In this document: one piece after another, positions 23,973 through 35,900 of the stretch | How the letters are laid out: each line of letters begins with the position of its first letter | Numbering within the stretch: position 1 is the first letter of the stretch | Assembly (NCBI GenBank): GCA_013399875.1 | Contig: VXAZ01002374.1 | Span: 585,956 to 649,955 of the forward strand | Length of the DNA: 64,000 nt | Origin: Gymnorhina tibicen | Lineage: Eukaryota > Chordata > Aves > Passeriformes > Artamidae | Reading direction: 5' to 3' | The notes under the pieces: generated by a model | What the model was told of the DNA's origin: nothing | The model's input: the letters and a program-made list of their open reading frames with translations, nothing else | Databases searched by the model: none | Position numbers and translations under genes: made by a program

Positions 23973-26900
23973 AAGTCAAGAAAAAATCTCCATCCATATG
24001 GAATCCCTTAGTGAGTGCTAAAAATAGAACTGCAATGAAAAGACCAACTAAAGTGGTCAAGAAGCATGTTTCTTCAAATAACATTACATTTCCTGCACAA
24101 GGACTCTTTCTCCCACCTCCTACAGCCTACATAAACATGCACACCCTTATCTGACTGCAAATCGTATCATCACCTCCGATCAAGTATTTTACAATAGCAA
24201 GCTCCGGCATGGGGGGGGAAGGAGGATGCTCAGAGACTCCAAACTGGTCTCCAATCCCTCATCAGTATCACTTGTTTCCCTTAATGCTCAACAAGGTAAA
24301 AATTGAGGATCTGTAATTGAGCAAGCCCCTCCTGCTTCCACCCAAATCCTTCAGCCCTTTCTCCTGCAGTCTCCCAGAAGGAAATGTAATTCTGAGCATC
24401 ACAGCAGCCCTGCCGGCTGCTGGGAGCAGCCAGGTCAGCATTCACATGTGCTACAACACACATCTCCACACCGTCCTCGTGTAATTATCTCTCTCGTGAA
24501 AGATTTGCTGGACTTTTGCCCACAGGCAAAAATAATAAGAATATGGTAAACTTTTTCTGGCTTCCCCTACCGGCCTATCCTTAGAGTAGGAATTAAATAT
24601 TAATGTGCTTTAAAACACCTAACTGGCTGATATTTTTCAGTTTTGCACAGATGAGAGACCAAGTTGCAAGTTTATTTATGCTGTCTCCCATTCTTAAGCA
24701 GAAAATACGTGTGAAAAATGCTTTTTCAGCCCTGTTACACAGGCTTACAGGAAGAGAAGGGCAACCGCATGACTTCAGCATCCCTGTTCACCTGGGGGCA
24801 TGCTGTCATCTCTAACACGTCCCAGCAGTGTTGGTCTCCTCTGGAGAGCCCCAGGGCTGGCACAATGCTCAGCCTGTGGACACTGTTCCTGCCTCCAGAG
24901 GTGCCTCTCCAGGAGCCCCACACCAAGCTACGGGTCTGGCTGTTAACACGGATTTTTCACTGTGCTTAAGGCCCCAGTTATGCCGCAGTCCAAAACACGT
25001 TAATGAGAGAGAAGGGGCAGAAGTAGCTGTTGCTGCAAAAGCCCTAACACAGGAGCCTCAGCCACAAAAGGAAGGTTTGCCTACAATGCCAGGATAGTGC
25101 TCCTGGAGGAATCACACTGTGGAAGCAACTGTGGCAGGGACATGGGCAGTGACACAGGGACAGGACAACACAGCCACACAAGTGCAGTTGGTGGCACACG
25201 TGAGCAGCACGGAACCTGCCGCAGCCCAGCAGAGCCACACCGCCCTAGCGGAATAGTGGAAGACCCTTGAAGCCCCGACAACCTCTCCTCAAACAAACAT
25301 CCGTAAGGTAAAACCTGCAGCAAGGCTGATTGCAGTGCCGATGTTGAGGTATTTTCAAACACGGCACTCGGACCGCGCTGTTATCCCCTCCCACAGCCTG
25401 TGCGTGCACTTGTGACTGAAACCAGGAGCACAGCCTAGGGGGCTCCAGGGGTGGACTGCACACCGTTGTGAAATGCGCTTATCTGGAGAAAATTAATTGT
25501 GATAGAAAAAAAAATTGTGTTTCATGCCTTCTGATGGTTTTAAACAACCCACCAGTACAGGGCAGTATTTGTTTCATCACTTTAGGGCAGAAACAAACAG
25601 ATTTTCAGTGCAGTGTTTGTATGGCAAAAAAAAAAGCTCAGTTCTTTCATTGATTTCACTCTACTTTAATGACATCCTTACCATGCAAAGTCCAATTGAC
25701 TGGTAGAAATATGTCTGATGAGAACAGAGGTAGCGAGAGGGAATAAACCCACATATGCCTCTCAAGCTGTTCCTGCTGTACCTTTCAGTTGGATCTACAG
25801 AGCCACACAAAAGTTGTGAAACATGCGGGCTAAACTATTAGTTATTTAGCTCAGTGACAAATGATACAAACCTGCAGGCATGCATTTGTGCAACTGTATG
25901 TGCATGAGCAGGGTGCTCCACACTTTTCACACACAAACATTCACAGAACACCCGTCAGACATTTTTTTGTTGTTGTTTTGGGGTTTTTTTAAGCAAATAT
26001 CAATGAAACAGCCATTTTCTCTGCAGGAGTGGGAAATACATTTTTCTGTCTTCCACAAAGATTTAGTCCATTTCATGATAATTTTACAGTTAAGGAATTT
26101 GACATGTTCACATTTTCTAGCCAAGAGATAGTGAATTTAAGTAGAACACAACATTCCAGATTTGTCCTGAATCTAGACTGCTTCCAGTAGCTCCAGACAC
26201 ACCTCCATTTCTTATTGAAAAAGAAAAAAACCTCACAAAGTCTTCAGACATTTTTAACAATCCTAAAAAATGTGAATAAATCTTTTTAAAAAACAGGACA
26301 AGTGCTGTTGACAGAGTGCAACATGCTGCTTATGAATCAAGCCAAGGTGGTTCCCGCCACCCCCTTCAGTTTCGGGGTTGAGTCTATATCTATTAATTCC
26401 TCTTGGCAAACTTGGCAAGCTAGCAATAACAGAAGGGAGTGAAAAGAGGATGTGGATAGTAGAGTGATGAAGAAACTATTTCCCAGAATTTGTGTGGCCA
26501 GCAAACTTACTAAACCAAACCTGTGATCTAGACTTTATTCAACTACATAAAAGTCCTGAGTTTTAAAAACCTTTTCCTTTTTCTTTTTTTTTTGAGGAAG
26601 ATTGGTTAAGTGAAAACCGTGTGCAAGCAAAGGTTTGACAAGATCAAGGCCCTAAGTTCAGTGCACATTTCTGAGGGTGACTTAATTTGCAGGACAGAAT
26701 CCTGACAAAACATGTGCAGGTTTCCTTTGTGCACTGGCATGCACAGGACCATCATGAAGGAAATGTCTCCAGAAGCAGAGCCCAGAGAGTCCACCAGCAT
26801 TGCCCACACAACATCACAGCGAGGAGATTACACAAATAGTTTCTGGTGTAACCATTCTGAAAGTGGCTTTTGCGGTGGCTACTGCAGCACTTCCAATGCC

Positions 26901-29900
26901 AATTATTTTAAGGAATTCCAAGCCACTTATTCAAGGAAAAGATTTACGAAAAACAAGAGTGGAGAAGGAAATTTCTTTTATTTATAATTTTTTTTGCACT
27001 GGTAAATTTAAGCTATTCATCACCAGAATTAGAACTGTATTTTGTGGAATTCAAAATTCCCAAATTCAGAAGGTGTCAGCACCTTGCAAGTCAAGGGGAA
27101 AAAAAAAAAAAAAAATCAAACACCACACTAAATGCCTCAGGACACAATAAAAATCCAGAAAGCTGGCAATACCACCCTGAGAAATTTGCTGCAGAAGCAA
27201 AGACACTAGAAGTAGCAAATTTGACAACATAAATGGAAGAAAAATAAAAGTGAGATGAAAAGTCTTCCTTAAAGGAAGACACACTTGGCTAACAGCTCCA
27301 TGATCACCATGAAACAATGTTTGGTGGGTGGCTGATATGCCTGCAACACTGCATGGTGATGGCCTTTTGAGAAAAACAGGTGTTTCTGCAGATGGCCAAG
27401 ACAGTCAGTAGAGGCTCCCAGCTCTGTGCCTGCACCCTTCCCACAGATCAGGAGCACCAGCAGGCAGGTCTGTCACAGCCCTGCTCACGGCAGGCCTTGG
27501 CTCCTCCACTTCGGCACACACTGGACCAGCGGAACTGGTTCTACACGCCCTGGGAAAAAAATGACAGCTTCTCCTTGCAAGCTGCACTGATCATAAAAGC
27601 TGGAAGAGGCTTCCATGCATGCCCAAACCCGCTTCTTTCAAAACGCCTGCACACCCAGCACAGCAGGGCAGGAGCTTCGAGGAGCATTCCTGGCTGCTCC
27701 ATGGCTCAGCTTGGCGTGCAGCCCCTGCACCCAACTCAGTGGCCTCCTTGCAGTGCAGCTGCCTGCCCTGCCTCTTGTACTGCTTCTTCTTCCAGCCCTC
27801 TCACCCTCCTCATTCTTTTGGAGCATTGGCCTCCCTCTGCAAACGGGAGCAAAGTGTCCAAAGCATGGCAAGGGGCCAGCCTCGCATTGCCTTGAGGTAA
27901 AAGGAGCCAACTGTTTTTTCCTGGAACATGCTCCAAATTTCACACCTTTTTTCCCCACAAATGTGGGAAACAAGCAGCAATCCTTTGTACAAAAGAGTAT
28001 TTTCACACATGCAGATAAGGCACGTTAATTCACACTGGTCTCCCATGTGCTCCCCAAACCCGAACCTTAATCACCTTTTAGAGCCCAATTTAAAAAAAAA
28101 TTTTAAAAAATTTAAAAAATCAAACCATAACCCATGTCTTAAATTACTGAAAACAGCATTCCAGCACATTCTGCCCTGTACCAAGACTACCCAAGCTCTT
28201 GAAACTCCTTTTAGGCCTCCACAAACCAGAGCAGATGGAGTTACACAAGCACCAGACCAAGACCAAGCGTGGTGGCTACAGTATCTCTATTGGCATCACT
28301 GAACCAGGGCACACGGCTGTAAAGCCCCTGTGCAGCCCCGCTGCCTCAGTTCCCACCTCACATTCAAGTCCAGACAGGAGGTGGTGGGGGGGAAAAAGTC
28401 CTACCCTCTGCTCTACCAGATTTCACACCTGATCTCCGCCATCCACAGCATGGAACACCACCTGGGTTTTTGCAGGCACGTGAAGCTAAAAGCCTGCTTT
28501 GGGTTGGGAAGCACAGAAGAAAGGGAAAATGCATTCATATATACACGGTATGGATGACTAGACAAAGATATAACGTTGCTTCACCAAAAGGAAGAAGAAA
28601 ATAAAAGTAAAACAAAGCACCCATGCTGGCAAGCCACCCCAAGCTGAACAAAGGAACCTCGTGGCTGAGTTAACCTTTCCAGAAGTACTGGTCTCAAGTC
28701 GGAACTTTACTTGAAAGACTTTCTTAAAAAACTAACGACAAACAAATGGTATAAGGCAGAGAAAAGCAAACCTTGAAAGCCACAAGGTTTGGGGCCTTAG
28801 GCTATTTCTCAATATCCCTCAAAAGTTCCAGGCATTTTGCCAGCACAAGAATCTACCTTCTGGTGCATCTTCATTTAACTTTGCTTACATCCAACCTTAC
28901 ATTTTTACAGTCCTCTGGCTGCTGTAGAAGCTCATTTACACATCAGGGGAAAGCCTCCTCCCTAACTTTTGATAGGCATGTTTCCATGAGATTTTTTTTC
29001 TCTCCAATTAATTATCAATGTCAATGGGGAAAAAAATCAGATCATTTTTACACTTCATAGAAAATTTCTTTTTGTAAGTCTTCTAAACACAAAATGAACA
29101 GAAGTGGAAACAGTAGCCTCCTGCAAGGATAGTGGGCGCTTTGAGATTTTTAAATGAAAATGGAAAGCTGTAACTACAACAGGGAGGGAAAAAAATCCCA
29201 AATAACAACATGTATGTGGATTTGCCTACCTCTTCCTTCAACACACAGCATGTGAGTCTGTATAATCTCCTGATGTGAAACATTAGCAAGACCAGGCTGC
29301 TGAGGGATTTACATAGATGTGGCCACAGTATAAGGGATAAGGAAAATATCTGCGGCTAATAAATATCGGAATGGTTAAAGAGCAGGGAGTGAGAAGGCAC
29401 CCAAAGCAGCAGTTCTCTCCACACCCTGCTTCCCACACAGGGAAAGGGACATCAGGTTGTCCTTCAAGATCCACTTTGAGGACAAGTGACAAACGCTCTG
29501 TTTTACAGGCAATGGAAAGAAGGAGCAAGCCAGTTTGGCTCCCTGTCCTATCCACAGGCACATCGCCGCCAGATAACTGCCTCCCTTCTCCTGAGTCCTT
29601 CCCAGGGATAAAGGCAAGCCCCAGAGTCCCTGCTAAGGGCTCATGGTGGCTGCATCCCAGGCCCTGAGAAAGCCAAAGACCAGGCATTTGGAAAGGATAT
29701 TTGCAACCACCTTCAGGAAGGAGCTGTAGACACCCAGGGACGTGCAGCTCAGGCTGGGTAGTAAATTTGTGCTTCAGTTTTGAAGAGAGATGAAGAGGAA
29801 ACTGTAGGAAGCAATGGCAGGAATCTGACAATAAAAGCCCATTTTGTGTAAAATTTCCACAGAGATTTCCAGTAATTACTTGGGAGGGCAGCGGGTTTGT

Positions 29901-30743
29901 CTTTAACTAAGAAACAAAGATGCCTACTTTGGGCCAAACTTCTCAATTTAAAAAATTTAGCACAAGATTTTTCACAGAAAAGTTGTTCTTCAGGGGTTTT
30001 TTGTGGTTTGGGGTTTACTATGTAGTATTAAATATGGTTTTTTACGTAGAGACTGAAAAATTTGTTTTCTTTTTAAATTCAATTAACAGTTTTCAGTTCT
30101 ATAGTATACTGAAGTTATATCTCTGAAGAAAAAGCAAATGAGGAGTGGCTTTCAAATGAGTGAAAAGCAGTTCAGTACAAACATCAAGCAAAGCCCACCC
30201 GACTTCAGGAAAATTCTATTCATGGCTCACATGAGTTGAAATCAAGAGGAGACAACTGGGAAGCCAATTGTGATCAAATGGACCACTGAAAATTACTTAA
30301 GTAAGTAAATTCTTGGAAGATGGTATTGGAAGTAGTAGGCCAAAGGTGAACAAGTAAGAGGAGAAGAGCAGAAGGATGGGTAGTTCAGGAGTTAGAAGCT
30401 GTCCAAGAGCAAGCAGAAGCAAAAGCAATTGCAAAATGGAGATTGCAGCCCCAGGGGCCATCTTAAAGCAGCTGGGATTGAGGTGATATCATCCATTTAC
30501 ATTGATGCATTTTCTACAGTTTTCGGAAGAGATGGGAAGTGCAGAAAATATGTAGGTGTCTTCAAGAAATTATTTATGTTTATGATAAAGGGTTTTGCCA
30601 TCACTCTCTTTGTAAGGACATATATACATCCAGCAGAAGAAGAGTTACTAGATGTTTAGCAAGCCTGGAGTATATTCAGAACAATTAGAATTTCCAGACC
30701 GTTGGAATACTGAGAAGCTAAAGATTAAAAGAGGGAGATCAAG
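23973..30743. other. non-coding region with two GC-richer stretches
   Basis: No gene recognised. GC-richer stretches at about 24720-25460 and 27400-27900 carry overlapping open frames on both strands (up to 171 codons at 27380-27895), none with a recognisable domain. A17 lies at 27099-27115 and an AT-only stretch at about 28089-28119. The 182-codon minus-strand frame at 29283-29831 has no domain, no clear splice context and is within chance length. Confidence 0.5.
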
Positions 30744-30905
30744 ATTTTCAAAGCTGCTTAGACATTCAGATATGTCAGATGTCTCTTTCAAAGCACCTAA
30801 GCAGGTAAGGCATGTAATCCTTTCTGAAGTCAGAAAGGATTACATGAGCAAGGTGCCCGACCCCAAGGCAGTTTAGCAATGTTCTCAGGCACCTACTCAG
30901 GCCGG
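30744..30905. repeat. ancient repeat with perfect central palindrome
   Basis: Two near-direct copies, attttcaaagctgcttag (30744-30761) and ctttcaaagcacctaagcag (30785-30804), resemble the ttttcaaa(a)gcacctaag words of an old sauropsid palindromic repeat. Just after them comes a perfect inverted repeat: the arm catgtaatcctttctga (30811-30827), a 2-nt centre ag, and the exactly complementary arm 30830-30846. The right flank holds ctcaggcacctactcaggc, again in the style of the same family. Outer boundaries are approximate. Confidence 0.55.
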
Positions 30906-33900
30906 AAAGAGCTACATCACCCTGCAGATCTGGCTCTGGGTGCTGCAGGTTGGAAATAGAGGACACTCTCTTATGTGTTCACCTTCAGCTAAGAGCATCT
31001 GGGAGAAAAAGTCCAACAGGTCTCATAAACAGAGACTATAGAAGTAGTACCAAGTGATTTGGTCAATTAAAAAAAAATAATAAAGAAACCAAAAAACAAA
31101 CAACTCTAGGAGATCCCAAGACAGATTGACATTTTTTCTTCCCAGGAAGAAAAGGCTTCTACAAGGCTGGAGGGGACCACAAGCCCCTTCCACCATGCGC
31201 AGCCTCATCCCAGGGTACTGGGATCCAGGCAGCAGCCCTGGCAGAGGCACTGCCCTCACCCAGTGCCTGCCTTTTACCACCGCTCACATAATTGCCCTGC
31301 AAGAGGTGCCAGATTGCAGATAATGGCTCCTCTGAATTCAGGGGGCATACGTGCAGTCCAACGAGCCAAGTTTCTCTGGAGCTGTCAGGGCCTGATTTTT
31401 TGGGAAGGTTACGTAAGTACACGCTCAAGGAGCACCTACGCAGCACAGGAGCTGGCCAACCCCTTCCTCCTCCCTCTGCCTGCTGCAACATATCAGGCCC
31501 ACCTGTGACCTGGAGAGCACCTTACCAGTCTTTACACAAAGGTTGGCTTGATTTTCATACTGCTTTAAGCTATGCATGGAGTTGGGGAGGAAAAAAACCA
31601 GCAGTGAGTAAATTTGTAATAAGTGCTGCAGAGTGACCAAGCCATGGGTAGCACTATCAGTCTATGTGCAAATGTTCCTCTTTGAAGCATAATAGTCCAG
31701 CAGTGATAATCCTTATATTATATATATATAGCATATAAATATACCCTTTAATATTGCTCTTAATTTTTACATTGTTTTCCTGTCTTCTCTACATTAGTCT
31801 GCAGTCCAACCTGTAACAGCAGTGAATACCTCGAGAATCCTGCTGTTTCCCCCATTTTCCATAGTCATCTCTGTGCTGCCATGAATGCAGCAACTCAAAA
31901 GTTCTGCTGCTAAGGTCTAATCACGGTGCCTTAGATAAGGTCTTTACAAATTCCAGTGTAATAAATAACCAAAACCAGATGAAACAGCTGTATCCCCCGC
32001 ATTTTTCCCGTGTTATAATGCAGTTTGGATCACAGCCCAATTCAGAGGTAGAGAAAAGCTGATCCAATACAACTGACTGGAAAGACAGCAAAGCATATGG
32101 TGTATATCAAGTGATTAATTTTCAACATTAAGTTTTAAGCATTAATTTCAGGTACTTTGGAAGGAAGAAGCAAGTAACTGCCAAGTTTAGGTAATTTTTG
32201 TTTTTAATAACTACTTTTTTTTCCCCCCTTAAACTGCTTCTCCTGGAGAAAGTAAACCACTTTGTAATCTCAACTAAAAAAAATGTATTCTCATCTAAAA
32301 TTTGGTTAGAAACTACACAAGCTGTAAAGCCCCCAAGTAAGGGATTTAAACTGAAGTGGAACCAATACCTAAACAATAAAATGACAGCAATACAGAGGTT
32401 GCAGAGAAAAAGTTGAAATTCTAAACATATCTAAACAACAATTGTAGTTTCTAAGCCCCAGACATAATTCCTCACAGCAAGAGGGAAAAAGGCAAGTTGA
32501 AAAATAGCAAAATGCAGCTTGTCAAATGCAAAATAAAAACTTCCCCTAGCTGCTGTTTCTGTATGCTGGGAGCATAAAAATAATATATGAACAGGGAACG
32601 TGACAACCAAAGATGGCCTCAATGATTGTTAGAGCTAAGAAAACATTTACTTCTGCGCTTTGCTCAGAAGTGCTGCTGAGTTTACAACATGTGTGGATGC
32701 AACCCCAGCCAAAGCTTAACAGTGTTTTCTTAAAGAATCCAATTAATTTGTTTTTCAAGCCTGTCCATTACATGAAGTCAATTCAAACCTGTTTTGCTCC
32801 AGACAGTGTCCCAAAGTGCAACAATTATATTAAAAAAACCAGTCTAATTAAAAAAAAAAATAATTAACACCAGACCAAATTACACTTCCACAGCTCCATT
32901 GGTAAATTCCAGTGTAATGGTTTTGCTCAAGATCTACATGCCATAAGGAGGGAAAAATGAGACCTGTTAGATGGGATGTCACATCTCAGAGTACGATGCA
33001 GTGTCACGCAAGTAGGTATCCTGTGCATGCACTTTGTATCCCTTCACTATGGAAAAGCAACTGCATGGTACAAGACAGACCTTTTCCAGCTTGGTCACCA
33101 CCATTCTGGTGAATATAGCAAAATGGATTTTCCTCCCGCCTAGCTGACTTTTAGAGAGCTATTCTGTTGTATTCACAGTGCCCAGATATTTCGTCAAGAG
33201 ACATCCAGTTCACTGAGGTCTTCCCTAGCATTTCAGGCTAAGGTCCATTTTGAACACACTTTCAAAAGAAATTTATTTTCTGGCTTGCTTGACAAATCAC
33301 TGCATGCAACTTGGTTCCAAAGAGGTCTCTTGTTGTGATCCAGAAGATAATACTTGGACAAGGACTTCATGACCAAGCACCTAACCTATAAACAGTTTTG
33401 TGGGCTAACATTTGGTAATTTAGCATTCACTGCTACCTAAAATTACTCCTGAAAAAAAAAAAAAAGCATTTACTACAGAGGTTGTATGAATACATGTGCA
33501 TGATATAAAAAAAAGTTATCAGAGAACCAAAAGTTGTACAGATACTGAAAGTTACTCAAATGCCTCAGGCTGCCAGAAACATACCCTAGTGTTTGAGAGA
33601 AGAAAGAAATCAATAGCACTGCTTTACCAGTCAGGCCACATCTGAGTCCTTCTTGCAAGACATTATCAGACATGACAAAAGGGCATCAGAACATTAAAAA
33701 CCTTACTGCAGGAGATAAGCAAATGAGTTGCATTTCAGTGGCCTGCTATCTATGAGATCTTCAGCTCACTGATCTTAAACTGCATTCACTTTCTTGCCAC
33801 TATTACAATATTGTTGATCAACCTCCATTTCAGTACTTTCAGGTGACTACCACTTAATTCATTAAATAATTACAGTTAATAACCAACCACTTTGGGAGTC

Positions 33901-34149
33901 CAAATAGCACCACGTATCTCCAGGAGTCTTGGTGCTTGTGAAATGACATGTAAACCCTACATCTCTATTAAACTGCTGCTGCATCTCGGTGAGTGATCAA
34001 AGTGAAGAATGTTTTAACCGGCAGACATTACCATAAAAATATTGGCAGATCCCAAATGGTATCACAGGGGAGACCCAAGCAGTACTACTACTGCTACTCA
34101 CTACTTCAGCTTTACATCTCTTCCTAAGAGACAAACCTGCTTCAGGAAA
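30906..34149. other. non-coding region
   Basis: No gene recognised. It includes a TA-rich run at 31714-31741, a T8C6 tract at 32215-32228, and an A-run near 33453. The stretch 31159-31491 (minus, 110 codons) and its plus-strand partner show no domain. Confidence 0.5.
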
Positions 34150-34420
34150 GTGAACTGCGTTGCATGCAGTAAATTTACTGCCCTTTAAACACCCATTTCC
34201 AAATTAATTGTCTAGTGCTAAATGCCACTCAAGCTCTGCTGGCATTCTTTATCCACCCAAGCCATGGCTTTCTGAGGTTTATAAAGTTAACAGAATAATT
34301 TGATTGACTTCCTGCCTATTAATTCAGAGGGCTATGCATTATTCAAATTACTTGAATAGATGAAAGCATTTACTTGATTCTAAACTTCACTCCCATTGCT
34401 CTGATGAGACAAGTTCCTTC
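34150..34420. promoter_or_regulatory. possible conserved non-coding element
   Basis: An AT-rich, homopolymer-poor stretch with many homeodomain-type words: aaattaattg, ttgattgac, tattaattcag, and the POU/Oct-like ctatgcattattcaaat. No open frame. The call rests only on motif density; no conservation could be tested. Confidence 0.28.
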
Positions 34421-35810
34421 GATATAACATTTTAACTTCATTTTCTGTTGCCACTGAAAGATACTTCCAGAGTTACTGCACTATTTTGAATTCACAGAAA
34501 ACTCAGAAGACATTGCAGGGTTGGGGGGCTTTTGTTTTTTCAGTCTGAAGCTCAATAAATTCTGAACTTCACTTTAGTTCAATTATTTTTAAGCATTTCA
34601 AAACTTCTGCATTGTGATTTTATGTTCCCTCCTTGCAGAGCAATAAAAGTCCATTAGAGTCTCCCCTACTGAATGTTTTGTGAGTGCTCCTTATATGAAA
34701 TCATATAAGACAACTGTACCTTGGCTAATAAAAAAAAGTATGTTGACACCTATATATTATTTAGGTTTATTATTATTATTCATGCTAGGACAAATAGCAG
34801 GCGTCAAGCCCTGCCTGCTGGAAGGCAGCTCCTCACACACAGCTGTCCCAGGCACCGGAGCACACACAAAGCGCTCAAACACAAATAAAACTACGCCGCA
34901 TTTCATAGAGCCCATTGGGTTCCTCCACGCAGGGTCCAAAGGCAGGTAAGGAGGTCTCAGTTATTGGAAGAGGTGGGGAAATATCAAGAACAGATGATTG
35001 CAGGGCTCAGCCAAGACCCCTCCAACACAAGTACCTCTAGGCTTGGAGGGCAAAAATTTTCAAAGCTCCCAAAACACCTCAAAAACCATTCTCAGAGCAA
35101 TAAGTTTAGTTGTTAAACATCCCAAAATATCAGGTATTTAAATAGCCCTTTGGCACTTCAGCTCTCTTGTGAATTACTTGGGGATGAAGACAAGTCAGTA
35201 TCATTTGTAGAGCTCTGAGTTCTTCAGTGCTTTCAGACAGATTCAATCCCTTGGTCTCTGTCACTGCAGCATCTAGAGGAAATTACAGCCCAGTGCAGAT
35301 TTTTGAAACTAGACAAGTCTCTGAGCATTATTATCAACAGGCTGCTACAAGGTACAATTATCTTTGTTTCTCTGGGCCTAAGAATCAAAATCAACTTCAC
35401 TTAACCGAGTGTAGTCTCACTGATACATAATTGAGCAAGTGATAACCATCAGGTCCTTTGCCTGGAGAAGTGAGTGGTTAGCTTGCGCACATCAAGAGAC
35501 TGATTTAAAAATCAATTAAAACCCTGACATGGGGCAATTTTCTCTCAAGGGATTTCAAACCTGCAAAAGCCGGAGATAGGGATCCCACAAAACAAAGAAC
35601 AGGCTCTAGGATGGTGGGGTCTGCAACAGGCACACATCAAGGGAAGCACGTGGCATTTTGAGCAGTTCATGTATTAAATTGAAAGTTGTTAGGCTTCAGT
35701 GGCTGAACTGGACACAAGCAAGGTATCCTTAACACAGGCCTCCTTAGTAGGTGGCTTTACATAGGGATAATGGACGCAGTTTTCCAAAGCTGAGATAATC
35801 TTATGTCCAC
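34421..35810. other. non-coding region
   Basis: No gene recognised. A short (TTA)n/(ATT)n stretch lies at about 34765-34780. Open frames are short and without domain features. Confidence 0.5.
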
Positions 35811-35900
35811 TTTAATTAAAATTATTCTTTTAATTAAAAAACACTGTGCTAATAATGAGTTCATAAACAATGAGCTGATAAATAATGAGTTGGCCATAAA
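35811..35900. promoter_or_regulatory. TAAT-site cluster with 15-bp periodic motif
   Basis: Two copies of the palindromic homeodomain-type site TTAATTAA occur at 35812-35819 and 35830-35837. Next come three AATGAG motifs starting at 35854, 35869 and 35884, exactly 15 bp apart, each followed by a T or C plus T and a downstream ATAA word. The array may be a small homotypic cluster for a homeodomain factor, or a decayed 15-bp tandem repeat. Confidence 0.4.

Noticed and set aside
23455..24084. 188- and 202-codon frames on both strands
   Set aside because: They are translations of unknown bases and homopolymers around the assembly gap.
27380..28028. Overlapping open frames of 171 and 137 codons
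   Set aside because: Several frames on both strands are open at once, which indicates low stop density from GC content and not selection on one protein.
29283..29831. 182-codon minus-strand open frame
   Set aside because: No recognisable domain or convincing splice sites; a rough estimate gives about one frame of this length by chance in 64 kb read in six frames.
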